Positions 35,063 through 43,325 of a stretch of DNA of 47,905 nucleotides are shown piece by piece; position 1 is the stretch's first letter; each line of letters starts with the position of its first letter. Made by a program: the position numbers and the translations under genes. The notes under the pieces are model-generated. The model did not search any database. It was not told where the DNA came from and saw nothing but the letters and a program-made list of their open reading frames with translations. Source of the stretch: Clostridia bacterium. Its GTDB lineage: Bacteria > Bacillota > Clostridia > Lutisporales > Lutisporaceae. The stretch lies in NCBI GenBank assembly GCA_029256325.1, contig JAQSYD010000021.1, positions 1 to 47,905 on the forward strand, read 5' to 3'.

Positions 35063-35076
35063 AAATCCGAATGTTT
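35063..35076 (+). promoter_or_regulatory. PurBox-like half-site in the purR leader
   Basis: AAATCCGAATGTTT resembles the PurBox AWWWCCGAACWWT. No inverted partner box is visible at the usual 16-17 bp distance, so autoregulation is only suggested. Confidence 0.3.
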
Positions 35077-35347
35077 TTTTTATTTTTACATTTAATATTC
35101 ATATATTTTTCTATATAAAATTTAAAATTCCTGCTTTTATTATCATTTCTCAAAATTAAATAATTACGACGCTCTAATTATTGTTTTGTCTTATACAGTA
35201 ACCTTTTTATGGATATAATAATACTATGTATAATATAGCTTTTCATGCCTAAGACGTTTTTATGCCAAAGCAAACAGTGCTTTAGCCCTATGTAAATGCT
35301 TAATTATTACCATTGACAGTTCTTTATTATATCTGTAAAATTTAGAG

Positions 35348-35376
35348 TTGACAAAATATGCAAGTTAAGTTAAATT
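35348..35376 (+). promoter_or_regulatory. Sigma-A-type promoter of murC
   Basis: TTGACA, 17-base spacer, TAAATT, about 95 bases upstream of the murC ATG. Confidence 0.6.
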
Positions 35377-35471
35377 GCAGTTTTCCCAAACATTAGATAA
35401 AATAGACTTAATGGTTTAACTATATCTTTTATTTGTAGTAAAATATGATGAATTTAAAGGAGTGTACCTGA

Positions 35472-36875
35472 ATGGCTTCTCTAGACAATATAAAAAATAT
35501 TCATTTTGTGGGTATCGGTGGTATAAGCATGAGCGGCTTAGCTGAAATAATGCTGACTGCCGGCTATCATGTTACAGGTTCAGATCTAAATAGCAGTAAA
35601 ATTATTGACCGTTTATCCAATAAAGGTGCAAAAATTACTATCCCTCATGATTCCAAAAATGTAGAGGGCAGTGAGCTTGTTGTATATACTGCCGCAGTGA
35701 AAAATGATAATCCCGAGCTTGTGAGGGCAGGTGAATTGGCAATTCCGGTTATGGATAGGGCTGAATTTCTAGGCATTATCATGAAAAGCCACCATTATGG
35801 CATTGCAATTTCAGGTTGTCATGGTAAAACAACAACGACCTCTATGGTTTCATTGATTTTTAAGAATGCATGCTTAGATCCTACTATACTTTTAGGCGGA
35901 GAATTAGATGCTATAGATGGAAACGTATTGGTAGGAAAAAGTGATTATTTCATCACCGAAGCCTGTGAATATTACGAAAGCTTCTTAAAGTTCTATCCCT
36001 ATGTAGGGGCAATTTTAAATGTTGAAGAAGATCATTTAGACTACTTCAAAGATATAGATCATATCATGAGTGCCTTCCACAAGTTTGCAAAGCTTATTCC
36101 TAAGGATGGTACCCTGGTGGTATGTGCTGACAACGAAAATGCCATGAAGGTGGCTGATATGTCAGAATGCAATATTCTTACTTATGGTTTAGATAAAGAG
36201 GCGGATTATACTGCTAAAAACATTGTTTTCAACAGGTTAGGACATCCAAGCTTTGATGTATATTTTAGAAATGAAGAAATCGGAGCACTTTCTTTAAATA
36301 TCCCAGGTAAGCACAATATATTAAATTCCTTAGCTTCTATCGCCATAGCCAGAAATGCAGGCATAGATATGGAGATAATAAAAAGCAGCCTTTTAGAGTT
36401 TAGAGGTACCTATAGAAGATTTGATATCCAAGGCACTCAAAACGATATTACTGTAATTGATGACTATGCTCATCATCCAACTGAGATAAGAGCAACCTTA
36501 GATGCGGCAGTTCAATTTCCACACAAAAGAGTTTGGTGCATCTTCCAACCCCATACTTACAGCAGAACACGAACTCTTTTCAATGATTTTGCAAAAGCTT
36601 TCTATAACGCTGACAAAGCAATTATTGCAGATATCTACAGTGCTTCTAGAGAAAAAGACAATGGAGACATTCATTCGAGGGATTTGGTGAATGAAGTCAA
36701 CAACAACAGCAATAATGCAATTTATATGAAGGATTTTGAAGAAATTGCCGACCTCATAGCGAGAGAGGCAGAACCAGGAGATATCGTATTTACAATGGGT
36801 GCCGGTGACGTTTTCAAACTGGGTCAAATGATTTTAGATAAAATAAAAGGAAATAAGTGCATATCCTGCGCATAA
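35472..36875 (+). CDS. murC: UDP-N-acetylmuramate--L-alanine ligase
   Basis: 467-aa Mur ligase adding the first L-Ala of the peptidoglycan stem. The N-terminal domain starts IHFVGIGGISMSGLAEIML. The ATP loop is SGCHGKTTTTSMVSLIF near residues 115-131, then EACEYYESFLKFYP, HNILNSLASIAIA, FRGTYRRFDIQG and the C-terminal DDYAHHPTEIRATL and IFQPHTYSRT. AAAGGAGTG precedes the ATG. A terminator follows, so it is probably monocistronic, on the opposite strand from most of the window. Confidence 0.98.
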   Translation: MASLDNIKNIHFVGIGGISMSGLAEIMLTAGYHVTGSDLNSSKIIDRLSNKGAKITIPHDSKNVEGSELVVYTAAVKNDNPELVRAGELAIPVMDRAEFLGIIMKSHHYGIAISGCHGKTTTTSMVSLIFKNACLDPTILLGGELDAIDGNVLVGKSDYFITEACEYYESFLKFYPYVGAILNVEEDHLDYFKDIDHIMSAFHKFAKLIPKDGTLVVCADNENAMKVADMSECNILTYGLDKEADYTAKNIVFNRLGHPSFDVYFRNEEIGALSLNIPGKHNILNSLASIAIARNAGIDMEIIKSSLLEFRGTYRRFDIQGTQNDITVIDDYAHHPTEIRATLDAAVQFPHKRVWCIFQPHTYSRTRTLFNDFAKAFYNADKAIIADIYSASREKDNGDIHSRDLVNEVNNNSNNAIYMKDFEEIADLIAREAEPGDIVFTMGAGDVFKLGQMILDKIKGNKCISCA

Positions 36876-36880
36876 TAAAT

Positions 36881-36916
36881 AAGAACTCGGCTTAGCCGAG
36901 TTCTTATATTTTTTTG
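36881..36916 (+). terminator. Terminator of murC
   Basis: GAACTCGGC TTA GCCGAGTTC, perfect 9-bp stem, followed by a T-run at 36909-36915. Confidence 0.92.
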
Positions 36917-36978
36917 TATGCAAGTTTTTTAAATTTGTAATATAATATTTACGTAATATGTTTAAGGGGTTATCTATC

Positions 36979-37482
36979 ATGAAATTACTAGATGAAAAAT
37001 TTAAAACAAATTATAAAAATTATATGTTCCAATGTACTGTAGCAGCCGCAATCACCTTTGTGATATTTTTATTTGTTGATATTGTATCCAGCATGGTTAT
37101 TCTAGCTGCCTATGGTGCCACAACCTTTATTGCTTTCACCATGCCTTGGGGTTATGCTGCACGACCGCGAAACATCATTGGAGGTTATTTCGTCGGCAGC
37201 ATCGTCGGCATTTTGATTCACAGCATACAAGGTATATTGCTTAACGCTCATATATTGATCAACAATCATCTGCTGTTATTAATCTCAAGTGCACTGTGTG
37301 TTGGTATTACCTCTATAATTTTAGTCATTACAGATACGGAGCATCCCCCTGCAGTGGGAATGGCTTTGGGCTTAATTATAAATGAGTGGAATTTTCTTTC
37401 CATCTTCATAACCTTAACCGCCATCATTGCACTTACAATAGCAAAAGAAGCATTAAAGCCTCATTTGATAAATCTCAAATGA
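36979..37482 (+). CDS. HPP-family integral membrane protein
   Basis: 167 aa with four to five hydrophobic segments (CTVAAAITFVIFLFVDIVS, ILAAYGATTFIAFTM, IIGGYFVGSIVGILI, LLISSALCVGITSIILV, IFITLTAIIALTI). The family's name motif is seen in DTEHPPAVGMALGL, and MPWGYAARPRNIIGGYF is the second conserved block. Relatives in plants and cyanobacteria are linked to nitrite transport; the role here is unknown. I start at ATG 36979 because AAGGGG lies nine bases upstream; an earlier in-frame ATG at 36958 has no ribosome site. The last codons form part of the terminator stem. Confidence 0.88.
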   Translation: MKLLDEKFKTNYKNYMFQCTVAAAITFVIFLFVDIVSSMVILAAYGATTFIAFTMPWGYAARPRNIIGGYFVGSIVGILIHSIQGILLNAHILINNHLLLLISSALCVGITSIILVITDTEHPPAVGMALGLIINEWNFLSIFITLTAIIALTIAKEALKPHLINLK

Positions 37483-37488
37483 GGCTTT
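37455..37488. terminator. Shared terminator of the convergent HPP and MFS genes
   Basis: AAAGCCTCATTTGA, 6-nt loop, TCAAATGAGGCTTT. It contains the HPP stop codon and lies three bases beyond the MFS stop, so it can serve both strands, although the T-runs are short. Confidence 0.7.
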
Positions 37489-37491
37489 CTA

Positions 37492-38691
37492 TTAAGCATT
37501 TTCCTTTTCCAATCCTTTTAAATCCTTACCGAAAATCGCAAACAAAATCATACCTGCCACACCAAATCCAAAGGCTGTCATAAAGTTGGCCTGAGGCGAA
37601 ATATCCCATAAATATGCACTGCTGAAGGCAGCGGCAGCAACTACAATATCTCTTATCAGGTAATAGGTTCCAAAGGTTCTAGCCTTTGCATCTTCCGGTG
37701 CCAAGTCCATGATTAATGACTTTCTGGTCGGCTCGCCAAATTCCTTCAAGCCTCTAATAATAAAAGCCAGTACAAATCCCCAAAAGCTCTTGGAATAAAA
37801 TAATACTAAGGGGAACAAGGTAAAAAAGCCAAAGGTAATTAACACAAAAGGTTTCTTGGTATATTTGTCAGCAAAATATGCCACTGGTATATAAACCAGC
37901 AAAGCGGTAACCATTTCTATCGTTGTTAATACGCCGAATTGCCATGGTGTAAGCCCATTATATTTGATTACCCAAATAACGACAAAGGCGTAGGGTATCT
38001 GCTCTGCGAATCTTATCAAAATATCTGAAGCCAGCAAATTTCGAAGAGATGGGCTAAAATAGTACTTGAAGTCAAATGCTGATACTGGCTTACTTTCTTC
38101 TTTTTTCTCATCCTCCATATAAAAATATACAAAGAACAATGCAGCTATGCCCAATACAAAGGCTGCTATAAATGCCGCCCTTATACCTGCCTGCTCGCCG
38201 AACAAGTATATTAAAAGACCTCCCAGCAAGGGTCCTATAGCCATTGGTATTCTTCTTACCAAAGAGTGAATAGAAACCCCCATAGCTCTCTTATCCTTGC
38301 TTATAGCCTTCGACACCATACTCATTATTGCCGGCAAAGATATTGCAGTCCAAGATATAAAAAGTATCGAGCCGGCAAAGACTGCTTGCCAGGTAGGGAT
38401 CATTATAACAATTGCATAGCCCAAAAGGGATATGACATTGAATACCATAAGTGCCTTTTTATAGCCCAATCGATCAGATAGATATCCTCCCGGAAAGGAG
38501 TATAACGCACTTAATAGGTTGTCTATGGCATTTAAAGCGCCTACTGCATATATAGAGCCACCCAAAGCCAGTAAATATATCGGCAAGAATCTCTCTGCCA
38601 TCTTCTCCCCTAAGCCTATAAGTACTACCATAACGATCATGGAAATCATACTTTTGTTGAATACTGCCCCTATTCTTTCTTTCTGCGACAT
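37492..38691 (-). CDS. MFS transporter
   Basis: 399-aa major facilitator with about twelve membrane segments. The loop 2-3 signature reads FPGGYLSDRLGYKKALMVFN and the cytoplasmic centre is charged (EDEKKEESKPVS, near residue 195). The substrate is not evident; drug or metabolite efflux is likely given the upstream MarR gene, 19 bases away on the same strand. Confidence 0.88.
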   Translation of the reverse strand: MSQKERIGAVFNKSMISMIVMVVLIGLGEKMAERFLPIYLLALGGSIYAVGALNAIDNLLSALYSFPGGYLSDRLGYKKALMVFNVISLLGYAIVIMIPTWQAVFAGSILFISWTAISLPAIMSMVSKAISKDKRAMGVSIHSLVRRIPMAIGPLLGGLLIYLFGEQAGIRAAFIAAFVLGIAALFFVYFYMEDEKKEESKPVSAFDFKYYFSPSLRNLLASDILIRFAEQIPYAFVVIWVIKYNGLTPWQFGVLTTIEMVTALLVYIPVAYFADKYTKKPFVLITFGFFTLFPLVLFYSKSFWGFVLAFIIRGLKEFGEPTRKSLIMDLAPEDAKARTFGTYYLIRDIVVAAAAFSSAYLWDISPQANFMTAFGFGVAGMILFAIFGKDLKGLEKENA

Positions 38692-38710
38692 GATTAGACC
38701 TCCCTAAAAA

Positions 38711-39133
38711 CTATTTAAAAAGTTCTTCCAGCTCTGAAATATTGCCGGTAATTTTATCTAATAGCATGATTAAATGCTTTTGTTCATCTTCATCCAGTTC
38801 TTTTAATAAATTAGTCAAAAATTTTTCATCTTCTTCAAAGTGTTTTTTAACAACCTCCTCTCCTTTATTTGTAACAGTTACCAGTACAACTCTTTTATCC
38901 CTTTCCTGCCTTTCTCTTAAAATCAGCTTTTGTCTTTCCAACTCATCCAACACCCCAATTAAGGTGGAGGGTGAAATTTGCAGAGTCTTTGAAATTTCTA
39001 ATGTCTTCATCGCCTTTTCTTTATATATTTTTTCTAATGAATGAAGCTGCAAGTAATTGAGACCGCTGCTCTTTTGCTGATACTCCCTTTTAAAATCTAT
39101 CAGCTTAAAGAATGTATGAAAGGTTTTTTGCAT
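38711..39133 (-). CDS. MarR family transcriptional regulator
   Basis: 140-aa winged-helix dimer. The recognition region is AMKTLEISKTLQISPSTLIG, followed by VLDELERQKLILRERQERDK, the beta-wing with the conserved D-R pair. It probably represses itself and the MFS gene until a ligand binds. A perfect-spacing promoter lies at 39168-39196. The AATTATTCTCTATGCGAATA stretch just downstream of the -10 contains ATTC/GAAT half-sites that could be the operator. Confidence 0.92.
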   Translation of the reverse strand: MQKTFHTFFKLIDFKREYQQKSSGLNYLQLHSLEKIYKEKAMKTLEISKTLQISPSTLIGVLDELERQKLILRERQERDKRVVLVTVTNKGEEVVKKHFEEDEKFLTNLLKELDEDEQKHLIMLLDKITGNISELEELFK

Positions 39134-39167
39134 TTAATTCACCACCCGAATTATTCTCTATGCGAAT

Positions 39168-39196
39168 ATATTAACATTTCCTTTTTTAGCAGTCAA
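39168..39196 (-). promoter_or_regulatory. Sigma-A-type promoter of the marR-MFS operon
   Basis: Minus strand TTGACT, 17-base spacer, TAATAT. Confidence 0.85.
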
Positions 39197-39267
39197 TATA
39201 GAAATTCATCACTATCATGATTTGACAAATTACCTAAAAGCGACTTCATCAAATGAATCATTTTACA

Positions 39268-39296
39268 TTGACATTTATATATCAATAACCTAATAT
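39268..39296 (+). promoter_or_regulatory. Sigma-A-type promoter of the sensor kinase operon
   Basis: TTGACA, 17-base spacer, TAATAT, about 70 bases before the kinase ATG. A TTCAT/ATGAA palindrome lies about 15 bases upstream of the -35. Confidence 0.85.
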
Positions 39297-39364
39297 TATT
39301 TCATCATGAGGTAATTATATTATTATTGTTAAACAAATATTTCACTAAAAAAGGTGTGATTCTT

Positions 39365-40768
39365 ATGCTCTACTCTGGAAATATTTATATTGTTCTTTTC
39401 TTTATATATGGAATAAGCTTTTTTACCATGGGTGTTATCGCTCTACAACAGAATATCCAAAAAGAAACCAACTTTCCACTGCTAAAAGCAATAGATCATT
39501 TAGGTCTATTTGGCATTATACATGCATTTGTTGAGTGGCTTATTATGTTTGTTATTGCTGACTTATTTCCCAATGAAAGACTTGTTTTTTTAATGGCAGC
39601 AGTACTGATGAACGCCCTGTCTTTCACTATACTTTTATACTTTGGTATCAAAGTTGTTGATTATAAAGGAAAGGGTAGTACACAGCTTAAGTGGCTGCCA
39701 TGGCTACTCTTTATTCTATGGGTGCTTTTCTACGAAAGCAGCATCATAAGCAATGGTGAAATTTCATCAAAAACAAACCTTGATTTTGATACGCTGTGCA
39801 GATATTTTATTGGTTTTCCTGCAGCAATTGTCACAGCCACGGCACTTTATTATAATGCACTTGCCTTGGAGACAATGAAGCTAAAAAAGGCAGCACTTAA
39901 ATTCAAGCTGCTAGCTGGTTCATTTGTATCCTACGGAATATTCGCAGGGCTATTAGTGAATAAACGTGATTTCTTTCCAGCCAATATTATCAATAAGCAG
40001 GCTTTCTTAGAGCTATTTGGATTTCCCGTTGAGCTTGGCAGAATGCTATCAGCTATATGCATTACGATTTTATTTATAGGTATTATTGATATATTTCGAT
40101 TGGAAAATAACATAAAAATGCAAAATCTCATGCAGGAGCGCGTTGCCAGCCAGGAAAGACGCAGACTAGGTCGCGAGCTTCATGATGGAATCATACAGGA
40201 CCTATTCGCCTCAGGACTTCAGCTTGAAAGTCTTTTGGCAGAAGATAATGTTGATTTTTTGCATAGAGAATTAAACAATATAAAAGACAATTTGAATCAT
40301 GGAATACTAAAAATTCGTGAATATATTGAAAAAGTTTCTACTAAGAGTATGGATTTAACTCAATTAAGAATACAACTAGATGAAACGATTAATAACTTTA
40401 AAAAAATAACCAAAGCTAATATACAATTGCATTATGAAATACCTGATATAACTTTTCATCAGGTATCCTCTGATAAGTTGACACAAATTTACTATATTAT
40501 ACAAGAATCCATTAGCAATTCTGTGAAGCATTCAAATGCCAGTAATATCAATGTGAAAATAGATTTTGATATCAGATCGATTATTATTGAAATAGTTGAT
40601 AATGGGAAAGGCTTTGATAAAAATACTGCAAAGGGCAATCGGAAATTCGGACTCAATTCAATGCAGGAACGTGCAGCTTCCATTAATGGCATATTAAATG
40701 TAAACAGTAACAACAACGGTACAAAAATAATGTTAACTGTACCATGGGAGGAGGGAATAAATGAGTAA
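39365..40768 (+). CDS. NarL-type sensor histidine kinase with multi-TM input domain
   Basis: 467 aa from the chosen ATG (AAGGTG eight bases upstream; the frame opens earlier at 39326). The N-terminal half has about seven hydrophobic segments and only short loops, so the signal may be sensed in or at the membrane. The HisKA_3 box is RRRLGRELHDGIIQDLF, with the phospho-accepting His. The HATPase has QESISNSVKHSNA (N box), VDNGKGFDKN (G1) and KFGLNSMQERAASINGIL (G2). It overlaps the response regulator by 8 bases. I do not recognise a named input domain. Confidence 0.92.
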   Translation: MLYSGNIYIVLFFIYGISFFTMGVIALQQNIQKETNFPLLKAIDHLGLFGIIHAFVEWLIMFVIADLFPNERLVFLMAAVLMNALSFTILLYFGIKVVDYKGKGSTQLKWLPWLLFILWVLFYESSIISNGEISSKTNLDFDTLCRYFIGFPAAIVTATALYYNALALETMKLKKAALKFKLLAGSFVSYGIFAGLLVNKRDFFPANIINKQAFLELFGFPVELGRMLSAICITILFIGIIDIFRLENNIKMQNLMQERVASQERRRLGRELHDGIIQDLFASGLQLESLLAEDNVDFLHRELNNIKDNLNHGILKIREYIEKVSTKSMDLTQLRIQLDETINNFKKITKANIQLHYEIPDITFHQVSSDKLTQIYYIIQESISNSVKHSNASNINVKIDFDIRSIIIEIVDNGKGFDKNTAKGNRKFGLNSMQERAASINGILNVNSNNNGTKIMLTVPWEEGINE

Positions 40769-41399
40769 ATCAAAAATCAAGGTTTTGCTGGTTGACGATC
40801 ATTCGGTAGTCCGATATGGTATTCGTTCAATCATAGAAAAAGATCCCCAAATACAAGTCTGTGGAGAGGCAGAATGCTTAGCGGATACCTACACGCAGGC
40901 TGAAGCCTTGCAGCCCGATGTTGTTTTATTGGATATGAAGCTGCCGGATGGAGATGGTGTTACAGGGTGTATCCGACTGAAAAGTATAACTCCCGGTATT
41001 AAAGTCATCATCCTAACAGCCTTCGCAGATGAAAATATAGTATATGAAGCTGTTAAAGCAGGCATAGACGGGTATTTACTTAAAAATATTGAAGGCAAAG
41101 CTATTGTAAAAGCGATTACTGATGTTTATGGCGGAATGTCAATAATAGATCCTAATATTTCACATAATTTAATGAAAATCATACAAAAAGGCAGTGAGGT
41201 TGAACAACCCTTGGCACCCCAAGAGCGAAATATTCTGGAGTTAATTAGTCAAGGACGAACCAATAAAGAAATAGCTGAAGTATTATTCCTATCTGAGAAA
41301 ACCGTTCGCAATAATGTAAGCAAAATTATGAAAAAAATAAATGTAACGAATCGAACTGAAGCAGCCATGTTTTGGTCAAGACAAAAGTCCCTCAAATGA
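40761..41399 (+). CDS. LuxR/NarL-family response regulator
   Basis: 212 aa. The receiver domain holds the acidic pair in VLLVDDHSVV, the phospho-acceptor Asp in DVVLLDMKLPDG, the Thr in LTAFADE and the Lys in GYLLKN. The C-terminal GerE/LuxR helix-turn-helix is intact (QERNILELISQGRTNKEIAE, VLFLSEKTVRNNVSKIMKK). Partner of the overlapping histidine kinase. The likely target is the FMN-lipoprotein/flavoprotein operon 116 bases downstream, an inference from position. Confidence 0.95.
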   Translation: MSKSKIKVLLVDDHSVVRYGIRSIIEKDPQIQVCGEAECLADTYTQAEALQPDVVLLDMKLPDGDGVTGCIRLKSITPGIKVIILTAFADENIVYEAVKAGIDGYLLKNIEGKAIVKAITDVYGGMSIIDPNISHNLMKIIQKGSEVEQPLAPQERNILELISQGRTNKEIAEVLFLSEKTVRNNVSKIMKKINVTNRTEAAMFWSRQKSLK

Positions 41400-41410
41400 G
41401 GGACTTTTGT
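41381..41410 (+). terminator. Hairpin at the end of the response regulator gene
   Basis: ACAAAAGTCCCTC / GAGGGACTTTTGT, 13-bp stem around AAAT, containing the stop codon TGA. The T-run is inside the stem only, so termination may be partial. The 3' flank can form competing pairs. Confidence 0.55.
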
Positions 41411-41478
41411 CATTCAAAAGGGACATTTGTGAGGTATTCTCTCCATATTAATTTTGATATCATTTAATACGAGGAAAG

Positions 41479-41492
41479 GTTAATTAATTAAC
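41479..41492. promoter_or_regulatory. Perfect palindrome upstream of the FMN-lipoprotein gene
   Basis: GTTAATTAATTAAC, 24 bases before the ATG. It could be an operator for the response regulator, but AT-rich palindromes arise easily by chance. Confidence 0.25.
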
Positions 41493-41515
41493 AAACAAAG
41501 AGGAAGGGGAAATAT

Positions 41516-41866
41516 ATGAAGAACTTCAAGCAATTATTTATAGTGTTATTAGTTGTAACATTAATCTTTGCTGTAGGTTGTCAAGCAAGCAACGGTAAGT
41601 ATACGGATGGAATTTATAATGGCAGCAGCGAAGGAAAGTTTGGTCCTATAAAAGTAGAAGTAACTGTAGAAAAGAGTAAGATTAATGCCATAAAGATTCT
41701 TGAGCACAGTGAAACGCCAGGACTTTCAGATCCAATACTTGAAAAAATACCACAAGAAATAATAAAGGCACAATCCACAGAAGTAAGCGCTGTAAGCGGT
41801 GCAACTGTAACAAGCAATGCAATCATGCAGGCAGTACAGGATGCAATAAAGGATGCTCAAAAATAA
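41516..41866 (+). CDS. FMN-binding domain lipoprotein
   Basis: 116 aa. A signal peptide with Cys in the lipobox-like FAVGC (Cys about 22) precedes one FMN_bind domain: YTDGIYNGSSEGKFGPIKVE and, near the C-terminus, VSAVSGATVTSNAI, whose SGAT threonine is the expected covalent FMN attachment site. Homologues pass electrons to extracytoplasmic reductases. AGGAAGGGG precedes the ATG, and the flavoprotein gene starts 24 bases downstream, so they form an operon. The ApbE flavin transferase needed for attachment is not in this window. Confidence 0.93.
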   Translation: MKNFKQLFIVLLVVTLIFAVGCQASNGKYTDGIYNGSSEGKFGPIKVEVTVEKSKINAIKILEHSETPGLSDPILEKIPQEIIKAQSTEVSAVSGATVTSNAIMQAVQDAIKDAQK

Positions 41867-41889
41867 AAATGAAATTTAGGAGGAACATC

Positions 41890-43264
41890 ATGAAAAAAAT
41901 AGCATTATCAATGTTACTTATTATGTCATTACTAACAGCTGTATTGACTGGATGCACAACTGCTCCGGCTCCCAGACGTTCTTGTAATAGGCGGCGGTGG
42001 CGCCGGTCTAGTAGCTGCAATAACAGCAGCAGAAAATGGTGCAAATGTAATACTGGTTGAGAAAATGCCTGCAGTTGGCGGAAACACACTAATATCAGCA
42101 ACAGGTATCACAGCATCAGATACTCAATTACACAAGGATGCCGGAACTCCATTTACAGTAGAAGATCACTTCAAGAAGACAATGGAGACAGGCAAAAACA
42201 TTCCAGATGAAAAGCTTGTAAGACTATTAGTTGAAAGCAGTAATTCAGCTTATGAGTGGTTATTAACCCTTGGATTAAAGTATAAGCTAGATCCAAAAGA
42301 TCCATCATGGATATTACCTGTAGAAGGTCACTTTGGTGCTGAACTAGTTAAGGCTTATCAAGCTGAAGCAGCTAAGTATCCTAATATTGATTTAAGAGTT
42401 GAAACTAAAGCTACAGAGCTTGTTGTAGAAAATGGCAAGGTTGTAGGAGCAAAGGTTACAGGCAAAGACGGAAAAGAACAAATCATTAACGCAAAGTCTG
42501 TTATACTTGCAACAGGCGGCTTAAACAATGCTCCAGAAATGATTGGTGAGTTCAATCCAAAGTTTGTGGGCGTTAATACAGAAATGACTACACCAGGAGC
42601 TACAGGTGATGGTATAAGAATGGCTCAAGCAATAGGTGCACAACTAAAGGATATGGAATACTTCCAAATGAGACCTTTATCATTAAATGGTTACTGGTTC
42701 AAGGAAGTAATCGTTAATGAAGAAGGTAAAGGCGGCATTCTTGTTAACAAGGAAGCAAAGAGATTCGTAAATGAAACATTAGGAAGCTGGGATTTAGCTT
42801 CAGAAATCCTTAAGCAACAAGATAGAATGGCATATGTTATCATTGATTCAGATGTTTTCGCAACTAAAGATGGAGCAAAAATGATAGATAAAGCTAAGGG
42901 TGTTAAGGCAGATACAATAGAAGACCTTGCAACTCAGCTTGGATTAGACCCGGCAGTACTTAAGGCGACTGTAGATGAATACAATGCAAAAAATGATGCC
43001 TTTGGCAGAAAGACAATGGGTAAGGTAGCAACAGCTCCTTTCTACGGGGCTATTACAAAGCCATCAAGCCACTACACAATGGGTGGAGTAGCAATTAATG
43101 AAAACGCACAAGTGTTGGACAAAGATGGTAAGGCAATTGATGGATTATACGCAGCTGGCGAAATCGTTGGTGGACTTTACGGTGCTGGACGTGTTGCTGG
43201 TAACAACACCCTTGACGATATCGTATTTGGCAAAATTGCAGCTAAGCATGCAATAGGAAAATAA
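41890..43264 (+). pseudogene. Secreted FAD-dependent fumarate-reductase-like flavoprotein, interrupted by a frameshift
   Basis: Starts at ATG 41890 (AGGAGG upstream) with a lipoprotein signal (MLLIMSLLTAVLTGC). After TTAPAP the frame goes off at CCCAGA (41971-41976) and stops at 42060. Skipping one base gives APDVLVIGGGGAGLVAAI, and the frame then runs to 43264, a 457-aa protein. Family landmarks follow: EKMPAVGGNTLISATG, ILATGGLNNAPEM, KRFVNE, SSHYTMGG and GAGRVAGNN. QMRP stands where fumarate reductases have Q-x-H-P, so another unsaturated acid is possible. Either an inactivating or sequencing insertion, or +1 recoding at CCC-A. Confidence 0.85.
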
Positions 43265-43270
43265 CCCTCC

Positions 43271-43310
43271 GAAAAAAAACTACACAGTTTTAACTGTGTA
43301 GTTTTTTCTT
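43271..43310. terminator. Bidirectional terminator between the flavoprotein and VWA genes
   Basis: AACTACACAGTT, TTA-type loop, AACTGTGTAGTT, with A-run on the left and T-run on the right, so it works for both converging genes. Confidence 0.92.
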
Positions 43311-43325
43311 TCATTTAATCCTGTA

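Larger units (their letters stand above)
35048..35471. other. Divergent control region between purR and murC
   Basis: 424 bp without a credible gene. It holds a PurBox-like site near purR and the murC promoter at 35348-35376; otherwise AT-rich sequence with no clear repeat. Confidence 0.6.
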
